Part shown: piece after piece, positions 52,672-61,866 of the stretch
How positions within the stretch are numbered: position 1 is the first letter of the stretch
Layout: the number at the start of each line of letters is the position of its first letter
DNA from: CAVVEQ01 sp963802095
GTDB taxonomy: Bacteria > Chloroflexota > Anaerolineae > Anaerolineales > Anaerolineaceae
DNA length: 64,000 nt
Direction of reading: 5' to 3'
Assembly: GCA_963802095.1 (NCBI GenBank)
Contig: CAWDHI010000001.1
Span: forward strand, 1 to 64,000
Made by a program: the position numbers and the translations under genes
The notes under the pieces: model-generated
Database searches by the model: none
What the model was told of the DNA's origin: nothing
The model's input: only the letters and a program-made list of their open reading frames with translations

Positions 52672-53291
52672 CTGTAAAAGCCGGTTGTGGATTGGTGTAT
52701 GCGGTGGTTGGGGATACTCACATACCAGACCGGGTGGATGGATTACACCCAAATATAAAAAAATTATTAGAAGAGATCAACCCGGAAAAGATACTGGTTA
52801 CCGGCGATATCAGCCAAAGATACGTTTTAGAGGAATTGGAGGAAATCGCACCGCTTCAGGCTGTCCGAGGGAACCGGGATTGGGGTTGGAATCCGGCGCT
52901 ACCGATGGAGGTAACTGTTCGGATACACGGGTTGATACTGTTACTGCTTCACGGGCATGGAGGGTGGGGGCATTACTTTCTGGACAAGGTCGATCACACC
53001 GCGCGCGGATACCGGCTGGAGCGTTACCGGAAATACCTCACTGAAAAATTCCCGGAAGCGGATGGTTACCTTTTCGGGCACAGCCACTTTCCAGAGAACA
53101 CCATATTGGATGGAAAACTATTCTTCAATCCTGGATCCGCTTGCCTGGGTGGAAGAAAGAAAATTCTTCCATCGTTTGGAACCCTCATAATCGATGAAAC
53201 CGGAAAAATGGCGGGTAGGATCATCCCTTTGGAAGGTTACAGGATCGAAAACCGGAGATGGAAGAAAATTGACGATGGATTGCCGGATTGA
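52668..53291 (+). CDS. YfcE/MJ0936-type metallophosphoesterase
   Basis: A 207-residue calcineurin-like phosphoesterase of the small, single-domain kind. Metal ligands are visible in VVGDTHIPD, VTGDIS, VRGNRDW, LLHGHGGWG, and FGHSHFP, in normal order. Enzymes of this group hydrolyse phosphodiesters in vitro; the natural substrate is generally unknown. It overlaps the MFS gene by 4 bases. It is followed by the rpoB promoter region without a clear terminator. Confidence 0.87.
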   Translation: MTVKAGCGLVYAVVGDTHIPDRVDGLHPNIKKLLEEINPEKILVTGDISQRYVLEELEEIAPLQAVRGNRDWGWNPALPMEVTVRIHGLILLLLHGHGGWGHYFLDKVDHTARGYRLERYRKYLTEKFPEADGYLFGHSHFPENTILDGKLFFNPGSACLGGRKKILPSFGTLIIDETGKMAGRIIPLEGYRIENRRWKKIDDGLPD

Positions 53292-53305
53292 ATCAGCAGC
53301 CTAAT

Positions 53306-53341
53306 ATTAGTTTTGAAATTAGTTCTGAAATTAGTTCTTGA
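53306..53341 (+). repeat. Three tandem 12-base repeats before the rpoB promoter
   Basis: ATTAGTTTTGAA (53306-53317), ATTAGTTCTGAA (53318-53329) and ATTAGTTCTTGA (53330-53341). The last overlaps the -35 hexamer. They are spaced near one helical turn and AT-rich, which suits an activator site or an UP element. Confidence 0.8.
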
Positions 53342-53365
53342 CCAATTTTATTCGCGTGATATAAT
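53338..53365 (+). promoter_or_regulatory. rpoB promoter
   Basis: TTGACC (53338-53343) and TATAAT (53360-53365) with a 16-base spacer. Predicted start near 53372, so a leader of about 68 bases. The boxes AGTTCTTGAC and GTGATATAAT are repeated exactly in the rpsL promoter. Confidence 0.85.
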
Positions 53366-53439
53366 AATCAATTGCGTATCCCTTCCCGGATAGGGGAAAT
53401 TATTTAATTCTATCGCCAATCACCGACCAGGAGATATAG

Positions 53440-56400
53440 ATGGCATCTCAAAAGCCGATCAAATCGTATGCCCGAATTCCTTCCATCATGGATCTCCCCG
53501 ATCTGATCGAAGTGCAAATCGATTCCTTCCAGCGCCTCAAAACCGAGGGCTTGAAGGACCTTTTTGAAGAAATTTCCCCGATCGAATCCTACAACAAGGG
53601 GATGAAACTCTACTTCCCGAGCAAAGATCCCTCCCTCAAGACTTGGGATCTGCAATACCGCTTTGAGGCACCCAAGCATACCATTGAGGAATGCGTTGAA
53701 CGTGACCTCACTTACGCTACCCCGCTCTGGGTGCAGGTACTGCTCGCCGGTCCGGAGATCGCTGAACCGATGAAATCGGATATCTTCCTTGGCGATTTTC
53801 CCGAAATGACCGAAAAGGGAACGTTTATCATCAATGGCTCAGAACGTGTCGTCGTTTCACAGTTGATTCGCTCCCCGGGTGTTTATTTTGAAGCTCCCGT
53901 AGATAGAGCCACCGGTCACCGACTGGCGATGGCCAAGCTGATCCCAGACCGCGGCGCCTGGATGGAATTCGAGACTCGCAAGAACGATTACCTGATCCTG
54001 AAATTTAATCGCAAGCGCACCGTTCCCATCACCATCTTCCTGCGAGCGCTGGCGGTCGTTGATGATGGTATCTCCGATTCCCCGATCAAGGAAGGAACAG
54101 ACGAGGAATTGCTTGCTCTCTTCAGGGATGTGGATAAAGACACGGACCGGATGTTCATCGCCTCCACCATCGGGCAGGAACCGAACTGGGACCTATCCAA
54201 CAATACCATCGCTGAAGCTGCACTCCTGGAATTCTTCCGCCGCATGCGCCCGGGCGACCCGGCAACCATCGATAACGCAAAGCAATTCCTGGAGGAGCAG
54301 CTTTTCGATCAGCGCCACTATGACCTGGAGCGGGTGGGCCGCTACAAGCTGAACCAAAAACTCGATCTGACCGAGCATGTTGCGGTATCCCACAGGAATG
54401 TAACCAAGTGGGATATCGTCGCGCTTGTCCGGCGCATGATCATGATCAACAACGAAATGGTGGATAAGGATGATATCGACCACCTTGGCAACCGCCGCGT
54501 GAAGACGGTTGGTGAACTGATCCAGAACAAACTTCGCATCGGCCTGCGCCGCATGGAGCGGGTAATCAAGGAACGCATGTCCATCCGCGACCAGGACCAG
54601 CTTTCTCCAACCAGCCTGGTAAACATCCGTCCTGTTGTGGCTGCCCTGCGCGAGTTCTTCGGATCCAGCCAGCTCTCGCAGTTCATGGATCAAACCAATC
54701 CGCTGGCTGAGCTGCGTCATAAACGAACCCTTTCTGCACTGGGACCCGGTGGCTTGCGCCGCGAGCGCGCCGGCTTCGATGTGCGCGATGTGCACCATTC
54801 GCATTACGGTCGTATTTGCCCGATCGAGACCCCGGAAGGTCCAAACATCGGTCTGATCGGTCGTCTTGCATCATTTGCGCGGGTGAATGAATATGGGTTC
54901 ATAGAGACGCCTTACCGGAGGGTGGTTCGCACTCTGAGCGCCAACGACCCGAAACTTGTCGGCCGGAAGCTGGCCGAAACGATCACGGATCCCAAGTCTG
55001 GTGAGGTGATCTTGAAGCTGGGAGAGCGCATCGACGAGAAAACTGCCAAGGTGCTTCACAAAATGAAGCAAACCCTTATCAACGTCTTTCCGTTCATAAC
55101 CGACGAGGTGGAATACCTTTCCGCGGATGCCGAAGATAAATTTGTCATCGCGCAAGCCAACACACCGCTCAACGATCACTTGGAATTGGATGCCGAACGC
55201 ATTTCCTGCCGATTCCATTCCGATTTCATCATTACTGGGATGGACCAGATCAATTACATGGATGTGGCTCCGCACCAGGTGGTGGGTATCAGCGCTGCGC
55301 TGATACCATTCCTTGAGCATGATGATGCCAACCGTGCCTTGATGGGCTCGAACATGCAGACCCAGGCTGTTCCGCTTGTCAACCCGGATATCCCACTGGT
55401 ATCCACCGGGATGGAAGCGTTTGCCGCCAAAGACTCCGGACAGGTTGTCGTTGCGGAAGAAGAGGGTGAGGTTGTCTCTGTTACCGGCAAGGAAATTATT
55501 GTCAAGACCGGGGACTCCCATAAAACCTACACGCTGCGAAAATACCAGCGCTCCAACCAGAGCACCTGCATCGATCAACGACCAGCAGTCGTAAAGGGGC
55601 AGCGCCTGCACAAGGGTGATATCATCGCTGATTCCTCCTCGACGGTTGCCGGAAATCTTGCCCTTGGGCAAAACGTGGTGGTGGCCTTCGTCTCCTGGGA
55701 AGGCGGCAACTTTGAGGATGCCATCCTGATCTCGGAACGTCTGGTTCAGGAGGATAGGTTCACCTCGGTGCACATTGAAAAATATGAAGTGGAAGCGCGG
55801 GATACCAAGCTGGGACCAGAAGAGATCACCCGCGATATTCCCAACGTTGGCGAAGAAGCCATCCGCGATCTGGATTCGGATGGGATCATCCGCATAGGCG
55901 CCGAGATCGGCCCGAACGATATCCTGGTGGGTAAGATCACCCCGAAAGGCGAGAAGGAATTAACTCCCGAAGAGAGATTGTTACGCGCTATCTTTGGTGA
56001 AAAATCCCGCGATGTGAAAGATACCTCCCTACGCATGCCGCATGGTGAGCGCGGCAAGGTGGTAGATGTTAAGGTTTTCACCCGCGAGAGCAATACCGAC
56101 CTATCCGCTGGTGTGGATAAGATGGTGCGCGTCTCTGTTGCCCAGCACCGTAAGATCACCGCTGGCGACAAAATGGCAGGCCGTCATGGGAATAAGGGTG
56201 TTGTCTCCCGCGTTGTCGCTGTAGAAGATATGCCCTTCCTGGCGGATGGCTCTCCGGTGGATATCATTCTCAACCCGCTCGGCGTTCCCGGACGTATGAA
56301 CATCGGGCAGGTTCTGGAAACCCACCTGGGCTGGGCTGCCAGCCGGCTGGGCTTCCGCGCTATCACGCCGGTTTTCGACGGGGCATCCGAGGCAGAAATC

Positions 56401-57357
56401 GAAGCCGAACTTGCCCGCGCGTGGATCGTCGATGAATCCTGGAACGAGGCGGCAAACCTCGCCTGGGAATGGCTGAAAACTCAGGAATATTCCCCGGAAC
56501 AGATCCGGGATGACGATGAAGTGCGCCTGCTCTACCTGGAACAGCAGCTTGGTCCCAAGAAGTATGATGTTTACAAGTTACTTTCCGATCAGGATTACGC
56601 CCGACAATCGAATGCCCGTGAATGGTTGAAGGAACACGGCTATGATCCGGATTCAATCCTGAATTTTGAAAGCGTATCCCGACTGACCGGGGATATCACC
56701 GCCCGCGATAAGAAAGCAATCGAAGTCTGCCTGCGCTTGTGGATGCACGACCAGGGTGTTGAGGAAGCGATAAAGATGCCCGCAGAAAAAGTCCGGGCAC
56801 GCGCTGAAGCTTTCCTGAAGGAGACCGGCATTCCGATGCCGATCTTTGGCAAGCAGGTCCTTCGTGATGGAAAAAGTGGAGCGGAATTTGACCAGCCTGT
56901 GACAGTTGGCGTTATGACCATGCTCAAATTACACCACCTGGTGGAGGATAAAGTTCACGCACGCTCCACAGGCCCATATAGTTTGGTCACGCAGCAACCC
57001 CTGGGCGGTAAGGCTCAATTCGGCGGCCAGCGTTTCGGCGAAATGGAAGTATGGGCGCTGGAAGCGTATGGAGCTGCGTACACGCTTCAGGAAATGCTCA
57101 CAGTCAAATCCGACGATGTGCAAGGCCGCGTATCCACCTACGAGGCGATCGTAAAGGGGGATCCCATCGAGGAACCCAGCCTGCCGGCCTCCTTCAGGGT
57201 GCTGGTGAAGGAGCTGCAAAGCCTCGGACTGGCTGTGGAAGCGGTCATGGATACTGGTGAAACGATCCGATTTGGCAAGGATGAGGAACGAATCCGCCCG
57301 CCACGGCCTTCAACCGGGCTGTTGGATATCGGCAGTGAGTTTGATCAGATCTATTGA
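53440..57357 (+). CDS. rpoB: RNA polymerase beta subunit
   Basis: A 1305-residue beta subunit of RNA polymerase. The rifampicin-region sequence FFGSSQLSQFMDQTNPLAELRHKRTLSALGPGGL is near residues 406-440, with IETPEGPNIGLI after it, GRHGNKGVVSR near 909, and the C-terminal GGKAQFGGQRFGEMEVWALEAYGAA. The C-terminus ends TGLLDIGSEFDQIY. The ATG follows AGGAGATATAG. It is preceded by its own promoter, not by rplKAJL, and rpoC does not follow it; the next gene is rpsL 205 bases later. Confidence 0.98.
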   Translation: MASQKPIKSYARIPSIMDLPDLIEVQIDSFQRLKTEGLKDLFEEISPIESYNKGMKLYFPSKDPSLKTWDLQYRFEAPKHTIEECVERDLTYATPLWVQVLLAGPEIAEPMKSDIFLGDFPEMTEKGTFIINGSERVVVSQLIRSPGVYFEAPVDRATGHRLAMAKLIPDRGAWMEFETRKNDYLILKFNRKRTVPITIFLRALAVVDDGISDSPIKEGTDEELLALFRDVDKDTDRMFIASTIGQEPNWDLSNNTIAEAALLEFFRRMRPGDPATIDNAKQFLEEQLFDQRHYDLERVGRYKLNQKLDLTEHVAVSHRNVTKWDIVALVRRMIMINNEMVDKDDIDHLGNRRVKTVGELIQNKLRIGLRRMERVIKERMSIRDQDQLSPTSLVNIRPVVAALREFFGSSQLSQFMDQTNPLAELRHKRTLSALGPGGLRRERAGFDVRDVHHSHYGRICPIETPEGPNIGLIGRLASFARVNEYGFIETPYRRVVRTLSANDPKLVGRKLAETITDPKSGEVILKLGERIDEKTAKVLHKMKQTLINVFPFITDEVEYLSADAEDKFVIAQANTPLNDHLELDAERISCRFHSDFIITGMDQINYMDVAPHQVVGISAALIPFLEHDDANRALMGSNMQTQAVPLVNPDIPLVSTGMEAFAAKDSGQVVVAEEEGEVVSVTGKEIIVKTGDSHKTYTLRKYQRSNQSTCIDQRPAVVKGQRLHKGDIIADSSSTVAGNLALGQNVVVAFVSWEGGNFEDAILISERLVQEDRFTSVHIEKYEVEARDTKLGPEEITRDIPNVGEEAIRDLDSDGIIRIGAEIGPNDILVGKITPKGEKELTPEERLLRAIFGEKSRDVKDTSLRMPHGERGKVVDVKVFTRESNTDLSAGVDKMVRVSVAQHRKITAGDKMAGRHGNKGVVSRVVAVEDMPFLADGSPVDIILNPLGVPGRMNIGQVLETHLGWAASRLGFRAITPVFDGASEAEIEAELARAWIVDESWNEAANLAWEWLKTQEYSPEQIRDDDEVRLLYLEQQLGPKKYDVYKLLSDQDYARQSNAREWLKEHGYDPDSILNFESVSRLTGDITARDKKAIEVCLRLWMHDQGVEEAIKMPAEKVRARAEAFLKETGIPMPIFGKQVLRDGKSGAEFDQPVTVGVMTMLKLHHLVEDKVHARSTGPYSLVTQQPLGGKAQFGGQRFGEMEVWALEAYGAAYTLQEMLTVKSDDVQGRVSTYEAIVKGDPIEEPSLPASFRVLVKELQSLGLAVEAVMDTGETIRFGKDEERIRPPRPSTGLLDIGSEFDQIY

Positions 57358-57384
57358 TCCGATAAAACTCGGGAGAAAGAGTTC

Positions 57385-57414
57385 TTGACGATTAAAGATT
57401 AGCGGTGATATAAT
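57385..57414 (+). promoter_or_regulatory. rpsL (str operon) promoter
   Basis: TTGACG (57385-57390) and TATAAT (57409-57414) with an 18-base spacer. It lies 28 bases after the rpoB stop. It shares AGTTCTTGAC and GTGATATAAT with the rpoB promoter. Confidence 0.8.
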
Positions 57415-57473
57415 CGCACCCTGTTGAATATTGCACGTTGATGCGGGTTCCTTGCTCCGAAAGTGATCGTAGT

Positions 57474-57507
57474 GAGGCCATCATGGCAACTGATGGTCTC
57501 ATTTTTT
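57474..57507 (+). terminator. Attenuator-like terminator in the rpsL leader
   Basis: A 10-bp stem GAGGCCATCA (57474-57483) with TGATGGTCTC (57491-57500), one G-T pair, loop TGGCAAC, and T6 at 57502-57507. It lies after the rpsL promoter and about 55 bases before the rpsL start. It would stop transcription from that promoter unless an alternative fold forms; it could also end the rpoB transcript. The remainder of the 205-base gap holds the promoter and leader only. Confidence 0.75.
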
Positions 57508-57562
57508 GGGGAGCAAACAGAACCGATAGAAAAATTGGAAATCATTTTGGAGGCAAAAGAGA

Positions 57563-57979
57563 GTGCCAACGATCAACCAGATGGTCCGTAAAGGACGCGA
57601 ATCGAAGAAAGCGAAAAGCAAAGCGCCTGCGCTTCTTTACACTTTGAACTCAAAGAAGCAACGCCGCACACGACACCTTAAAGGAGCACCCCAGAAACGC
57701 GGGGTTTGCACCGTGGTGAGAACCATGACCCCCAAGAAACCGAATTCCGCGCTGCGCAAGATCGCCCGCGTGCGTCTTTCCAACGGGGTTGAGGTTACTG
57801 CCTATATCCCTGGCGAAGGTCACCAGCTTCAGGAGCACTCCGTGGTGCTGGTTCGCGGAGGCCGTGTTAAAGACCTGCCGGGTGTTCGCTATCATATTGT
57901 CCGCGGGGCACTGGATACAACCGGGGTTGCCAAGCGCAGCCAGGGCCGTTCCAAATACGGTTCCAAGACTCCTAAATAA
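57563..57979 (+). CDS. rpsL: 30S ribosomal protein S12
   Basis: A 138-residue S12. PTINQMVRKGRE at the start, KSKAPAL, TMTPKKPNSALRKIARVRL (with the streptomycin-site lysine), GEGHQLQEHSVVLVRGGRVKDLPGVRYH and the C-terminal SQGRSKYGSKTPK are all standard. The start is GTG at 57563 with GGAGG upstream. It begins the rpsL-rpsG-fusA-tuf-rpsJ series. Confidence 0.98.
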   Translation: MPTINQMVRKGRESKKAKSKAPALLYTLNSKKQRRTRHLKGAPQKRGVCTVVRTMTPKKPNSALRKIARVRLSNGVEVTAYIPGEGHQLQEHSVVLVRGGRVKDLPGVRYHIVRGALDTTGVAKRSQGRSKYGSKTPK

Positions 57980-58045
57980 TAATTTTCCCGGCAGGGTTTT
58001 GACCCACCGGAAAACCATTAAGATCTAAAAAACGGAGAAGTTTGC

Positions 58046-58513
58046 ATGCGCCGAACGAAACCTATCAAGAGAGTAGTACCCCCCGATTTCCGCTACCAGA
58101 ACGTAACGGTTCAATCGTTCATCAACCATATCATGACCCGGGGAAAAAAGAGCACTGCCTCCCGAAACCTCTACGGGGCATTTGATATTATCCAGGATAA
58201 GACTGGGAAGAATCCGATTGAAATTTTTGAGCAAGCCCTCAAAAATGTCGGCCCTCTCATGGAAGTCCGCCCCCGCCGTGTGGGTGGTGCCACTTACCAG
58301 GTTCCGATGGAAGTTCCAACGGACCGCCGGATGACGCTCGCGTTCCGCTGGTTGATCGATTCAGCCCGCGCCCGAACTGGAAATTCCTTTTCGGAGAAAC
58401 TCTCCGCGGAATTTATGGAGGCTGCTGCCAATCAGGGTTCTGCCGTTCGCAAACGCGACGAAACCCATAAGATGGCCGAAGCCAACCGCGCTTTCTCTCA
58501 TTTCCGATTGTAG
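58046..58513 (+). CDS. rpsG: 30S ribosomal protein S7
   Basis: A 155-residue S7. Typical sequences include KSTASRNLYGAFDII, NPIEIFEQALKNVGPLMEVRPRRVGGATYQVPMEV and the C-terminal KRDETHKMAEANRAFSHFRL. GGAGAAG precedes the ATG. It binds the 3' domain of 16S rRNA. It lies 66 bases after rpsL. Confidence 0.98.
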   Translation: MRRTKPIKRVVPPDFRYQNVTVQSFINHIMTRGKKSTASRNLYGAFDIIQDKTGKNPIEIFEQALKNVGPLMEVRPRRVGGATYQVPMEVPTDRRMTLAFRWLIDSARARTGNSFSEKLSAEFMEAAANQGSAVRKRDETHKMAEANRAFSHFRL

Positions 58514-58548
58514 GCCGGAGGCAACAGGTAATCTGTTAGCAAGATAGC

Positions 58549-60621
58549 ATGTCTCGCACCTTTCCATTAGAAAAGTACCGTAACATAGGCATAATCGCCC
58601 ACATCGACGCGGGTAAGACAACCACGACCGAGCGTATCCTCTTTTATACCGGGAAGACCTACCGGATCGGATCGGTGGATGATGGCACGACAGTTACGGA
58701 CTGGATGGAGCAGGAGCGGGAACGGGGAATCACCATCGTTTCTGCGGCGGTCACTGCTGAATGGAAAGATTACCAAATCAATATCATCGATACGCCGGGG
58801 CATATCGATTTCACTGCTGAAGTGCAGCGTTCCCTGCGGGTTTTGGATGGCGGCATCGTCATATTTGACGCCACCCAGGGTGTTGAACCGCAATCGGAAA
58901 CAGTCTGGCGGCAGGCGGATCGATATTCAGTGCCCCGGATTTGTTTTGTTAATAAGATGGATCGCACAGGGGCATCCTACGAGTACACAATGGATTCGAT
59001 CCGGCAGCGATTGGGCGCCAACCCGATTGCCATGCAAATCCCGATCGGATTTGAGAGTGCTTTCAAAGGGGTTATCGATCTCCTAACATTGCAGGCGATT
59101 TTCTGGGATGAAGGTCTTGGACGGGAACCCCGCATCACCGCCATCCCCGTCGAGCTAGCCGAAGAAGCGAACAAGCTGCATGCAATCCTTGTGGAACGGA
59201 TAGCTGAACTGGATGATGGACTGACAGTAAAGTTCCTCCAGGGAGAAAAGCTCAGCATCGAAGAACTGAAAGCAGCCCTTAGAAGAGCGGTCATTGCCAA
59301 TCAGGCGACCCCGGTTTTCTGCGGTACTTCCCTGAAGAACAAAGGTGTGCAGCCTTTGCTGGATGCGGTCATTGATTATCTTCCGTCTCCCTTTGATATC
59401 CCGCCCGTAACAGGTATTGATCCAGATAAAGACTTGGAAGTCAGCCTCGGTGTGGATGACGATGCTCCATTAAGCGCCCTGGTATTCAAGATCGTCACAG
59501 ACCCGTATGTGGGCCGGTTGGCATATTTCCGGGTTTATTCCGGAAAAGTCACCCAGGGTACCATGGTCTATAACCCGATCAAAGACCGCAAAGAACGTAT
59601 CGGCCGGCTTATCCGTATGTATGCTGACCGACGAGAGGATATCACTGAAGTTCTGGCAGGTGATATTGGAGCCGTGCTCGGTTTAAAAGAAAGCTTCACC
59701 GGAGATACCCTCTGCGATCAGCATCACAAAGTTATCCTGGAGAGCATTACTTTCCCTGAGCCGGTCATCATGGTTGCTATCGAGCCAAAAACAGCCGCAG
59801 ACCAGGATAGGATGTCGGAAGCACTGCGCAAGCTTTCGGAGGAGGATCCGACCTTCCGGGTCCACACCGACGAAGATACCGGGCAGACGATCATTTCCGG
59901 GATGGGAGAACTTCACCTCGATGTTCTGGTGGATCGCATGCTGCGGGAATTCAAAGTCCAGGCGAATGTTGGCCGGCCGCGCGTTTCCTACCACGAATCC
60001 ATCACCCGCGAAGTCCCCAAGGTTGATTATAAGTACGTGAAGCAATCCGGCGGTCACGGCCAATACGGTCACGTCGTTTTTGCATTTGAACCCCTGGAGC
60101 GGGGGAGTGGTATCGTCTTTGAAAGCAAAATCGTCAGCGGTGCCATCCCGAGGGAATATATTCCTGCGGTGGAAAAAGGTGTACGCGAGGCGGCCGAATC
60201 CGGCGTTCTTGCCGGGTACCCTGTTACCGACCTGAAAGTAACCTTGAACGACGGTTCGTATCATGAGGTCGATTCCTCGGAAATGGCCTTCAAAATGGCT
60301 GCGACTTTTGCCTTCAAAGAAGGCATTCAAAAGGGTTCTCCAGTTTTGCTGGAGCCGATCATGAAGGTGGAGGTTGTCATTCCTGAAGAATATATGGGTG
60401 ACGTGATCGGGCAATTGAACGCCAGGCGGGGAGTGATCCTTGGGACGGAGATGCGCCCAGGGAAGGCTCAATCCATCCGCGTTCAGGTCCCGCTCGCTGA
60501 AATGTTCGGGTACGCGACCGAGCTGCGTTCAAGCAGCCAGGGGCGCGGTGTATTTTCAATGGAATTCGATCATTACGCCCCGGTCTCTGATTCGGTGGCA
60601 AAGAAAATATTAAATCAATAA
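58549..60621 (+). CDS. fusA: Elongation factor G
   Basis: A 690-residue EF-G, the GTPase that drives translocation. G motifs: AHIDAGKTTTTERIL (G1, near residue 19), DTPGHIDFTAEVQRSL (G3), NKMDRTGA (G4). Domain IV contains KQSGGHGQYGHV, and the C-terminal region YAPVSDSVAKKI. The ATG is preceded by a weak Shine-Dalgarno sequence at some distance (GGAGGCAAC). The gene follows rpsG by 35 bases. Confidence 0.97.
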   Translation: MSRTFPLEKYRNIGIIAHIDAGKTTTTERILFYTGKTYRIGSVDDGTTVTDWMEQERERGITIVSAAVTAEWKDYQINIIDTPGHIDFTAEVQRSLRVLDGGIVIFDATQGVEPQSETVWRQADRYSVPRICFVNKMDRTGASYEYTMDSIRQRLGANPIAMQIPIGFESAFKGVIDLLTLQAIFWDEGLGREPRITAIPVELAEEANKLHAILVERIAELDDGLTVKFLQGEKLSIEELKAALRRAVIANQATPVFCGTSLKNKGVQPLLDAVIDYLPSPFDIPPVTGIDPDKDLEVSLGVDDDAPLSALVFKIVTDPYVGRLAYFRVYSGKVTQGTMVYNPIKDRKERIGRLIRMYADRREDITEVLAGDIGAVLGLKESFTGDTLCDQHHKVILESITFPEPVIMVAIEPKTAADQDRMSEALRKLSEEDPTFRVHTDEDTGQTIISGMGELHLDVLVDRMLREFKVQANVGRPRVSYHESITREVPKVDYKYVKQSGGHGQYGHVVFAFEPLERGSGIVFESKIVSGAIPREYIPAVEKGVREAAESGVLAGYPVTDLKVTLNDGSYHEVDSSEMAFKMAATFAFKEGIQKGSPVLLEPIMKVEVVIPEEYMGDVIGQLNARRGVILGTEMRPGKAQSIRVQVPLAEMFGYATELRSSSQGRGVFSMEFDHYAPVSDSVAKKILNQ

Positions 60622-60654
60622 TCTTATTTCCAAAACAGGAGAAGGAGAGCACTA

Positions 60655-61857
60655 ATGGCGAAGCAAAAATTTGACCGAAGCAAGCCGCATTTGAATGTAG
60701 GGACCATGGGGCACATCGACCATGGCAAGACCACATTGACCGCGGCGATCACGAAGTGGTGTGGATTTATGGGGAAGGCGGAATACCGGGCGTACGACAG
60801 TATTGACAACGCACCGGAAGAGAAAGCCCGCGGGATCACGATCAACATTGCCCATGTGGAGTATGAGACCGAAAAGCGTCACTACGCCCACGTGGATATG
60901 CCGGGTCACCGCGACTATATCAAGAACATGATCACCGGGGCAGCCCAGGTGGATGGCGCCATATTGGTGGTAGCCGCGCCGGATGGTCCCATGCCGCAGA
61001 CGAAGGAACACGTCCTGCTGGCGCGCCAGGTGGAAGTGCCGAGCATCGTTGTGTTTCTGAACAAAGTGGACATGATGGACGATCCGGAACTGCTGGAACT
61101 GGTGGAGATGGAACTGCGCGAGATGCTGACGGGATATAAGTACCCGGGCGAGACCACGCCGATCGTGCGCGGGAGCGCGCTGAAGGCGCTGGAGAGCACA
61201 AGCACGGATCCGAACGCACCGGAGTACGAGTGCATCAAGGAACTGCTGCGGGTGGTGGATGAGTATATCCCGGAACCCGTACGCGAAGTGGATAAGCCGT
61301 TCATGATGCCGGTCGAGGACGTGTTCTCGATCAAGGGTCGTGGTACGGTGGTGACGGGGCGTGTGGACCGCGGCAAGATCCATGTAGGGGATCCGGTGGA
61401 GATCATCGGGCTGCAGGAGAAGACGCGGACCAGCGTGGTGACCGGGGTGGAGATGTTCCACAAGCTGCTGGATGAAGGCATGGCCGGGGACAACCTGGGT
61501 TTGCTGTTGCGCGGCATTGAGCGCACGGACGTGGAGCGCGGGCAGGTGGTTGCGAAAGCTGGGAGCATCACGCCGCACACCAAGTTCATGGCACAGGTGT
61601 ACGTATTGAAGCGTGAAGAGGGTGGGCGGCACAAACCGTTCTTCCCTGGCTACCGGCCGCAGTTCTATATTCGCACGATGGACGTAACGGGCTCGATCAC
61701 CCTGCCTGCGGGGGTGGAGATGGTGATGCCCGGGGACAACGTTGAGATGGAAGTGGAACTGATCGTACCGGTGGCGCTGGAGCAAGGTTCGCGCTTTGCG
61801 ATTCGTGAAGGCGGCCTGACGGTGGGCGCTGGCGCGATCACCAAGATAATTGCATAG
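60655..61857 (+). CDS. tuf: Elongation factor Tu
   Basis: A 400-residue EF-Tu that carries aminoacyl-tRNA to the ribosome. G1 GHIDHGKTTLT, G4 NKVDM and the switch EEKARGITINIAHVEY are present. G3 reads DMPGHRDYIKNM where most bacteria have DCPGHADY; the Arg after His is as in archaeal/eukaryotic factors. The central third uses noticeably more G- and C-ending codons than its neighbours (about 61020-61800). GGAGAAGGAG lies before the ATG. Confidence 0.97.
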   Translation: MAKQKFDRSKPHLNVGTMGHIDHGKTTLTAAITKWCGFMGKAEYRAYDSIDNAPEEKARGITINIAHVEYETEKRHYAHVDMPGHRDYIKNMITGAAQVDGAILVVAAPDGPMPQTKEHVLLARQVEVPSIVVFLNKVDMMDDPELLELVEMELREMLTGYKYPGETTPIVRGSALKALESTSTDPNAPEYECIKELLRVVDEYIPEPVREVDKPFMMPVEDVFSIKGRGTVVTGRVDRGKIHVGDPVEIIGLQEKTRTSVVTGVEMFHKLLDEGMAGDNLGLLLRGIERTDVERGQVVAKAGSITPHTKFMAQVYVLKREEGGRHKPFFPGYRPQFYIRTMDVTGSITLPAGVEMVMPGDNVEMEVELIVPVALEQGSRFAIREGGLTVGAGAITKIIA

Positions 61858-61866
61858 GAATAGATA

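Noticed and set aside
53988..57219. Many minus-strand frames opposite rpoB
   Set aside because: Shadow frames of a strongly conserved gene; none has a recognisable motif or start signal.
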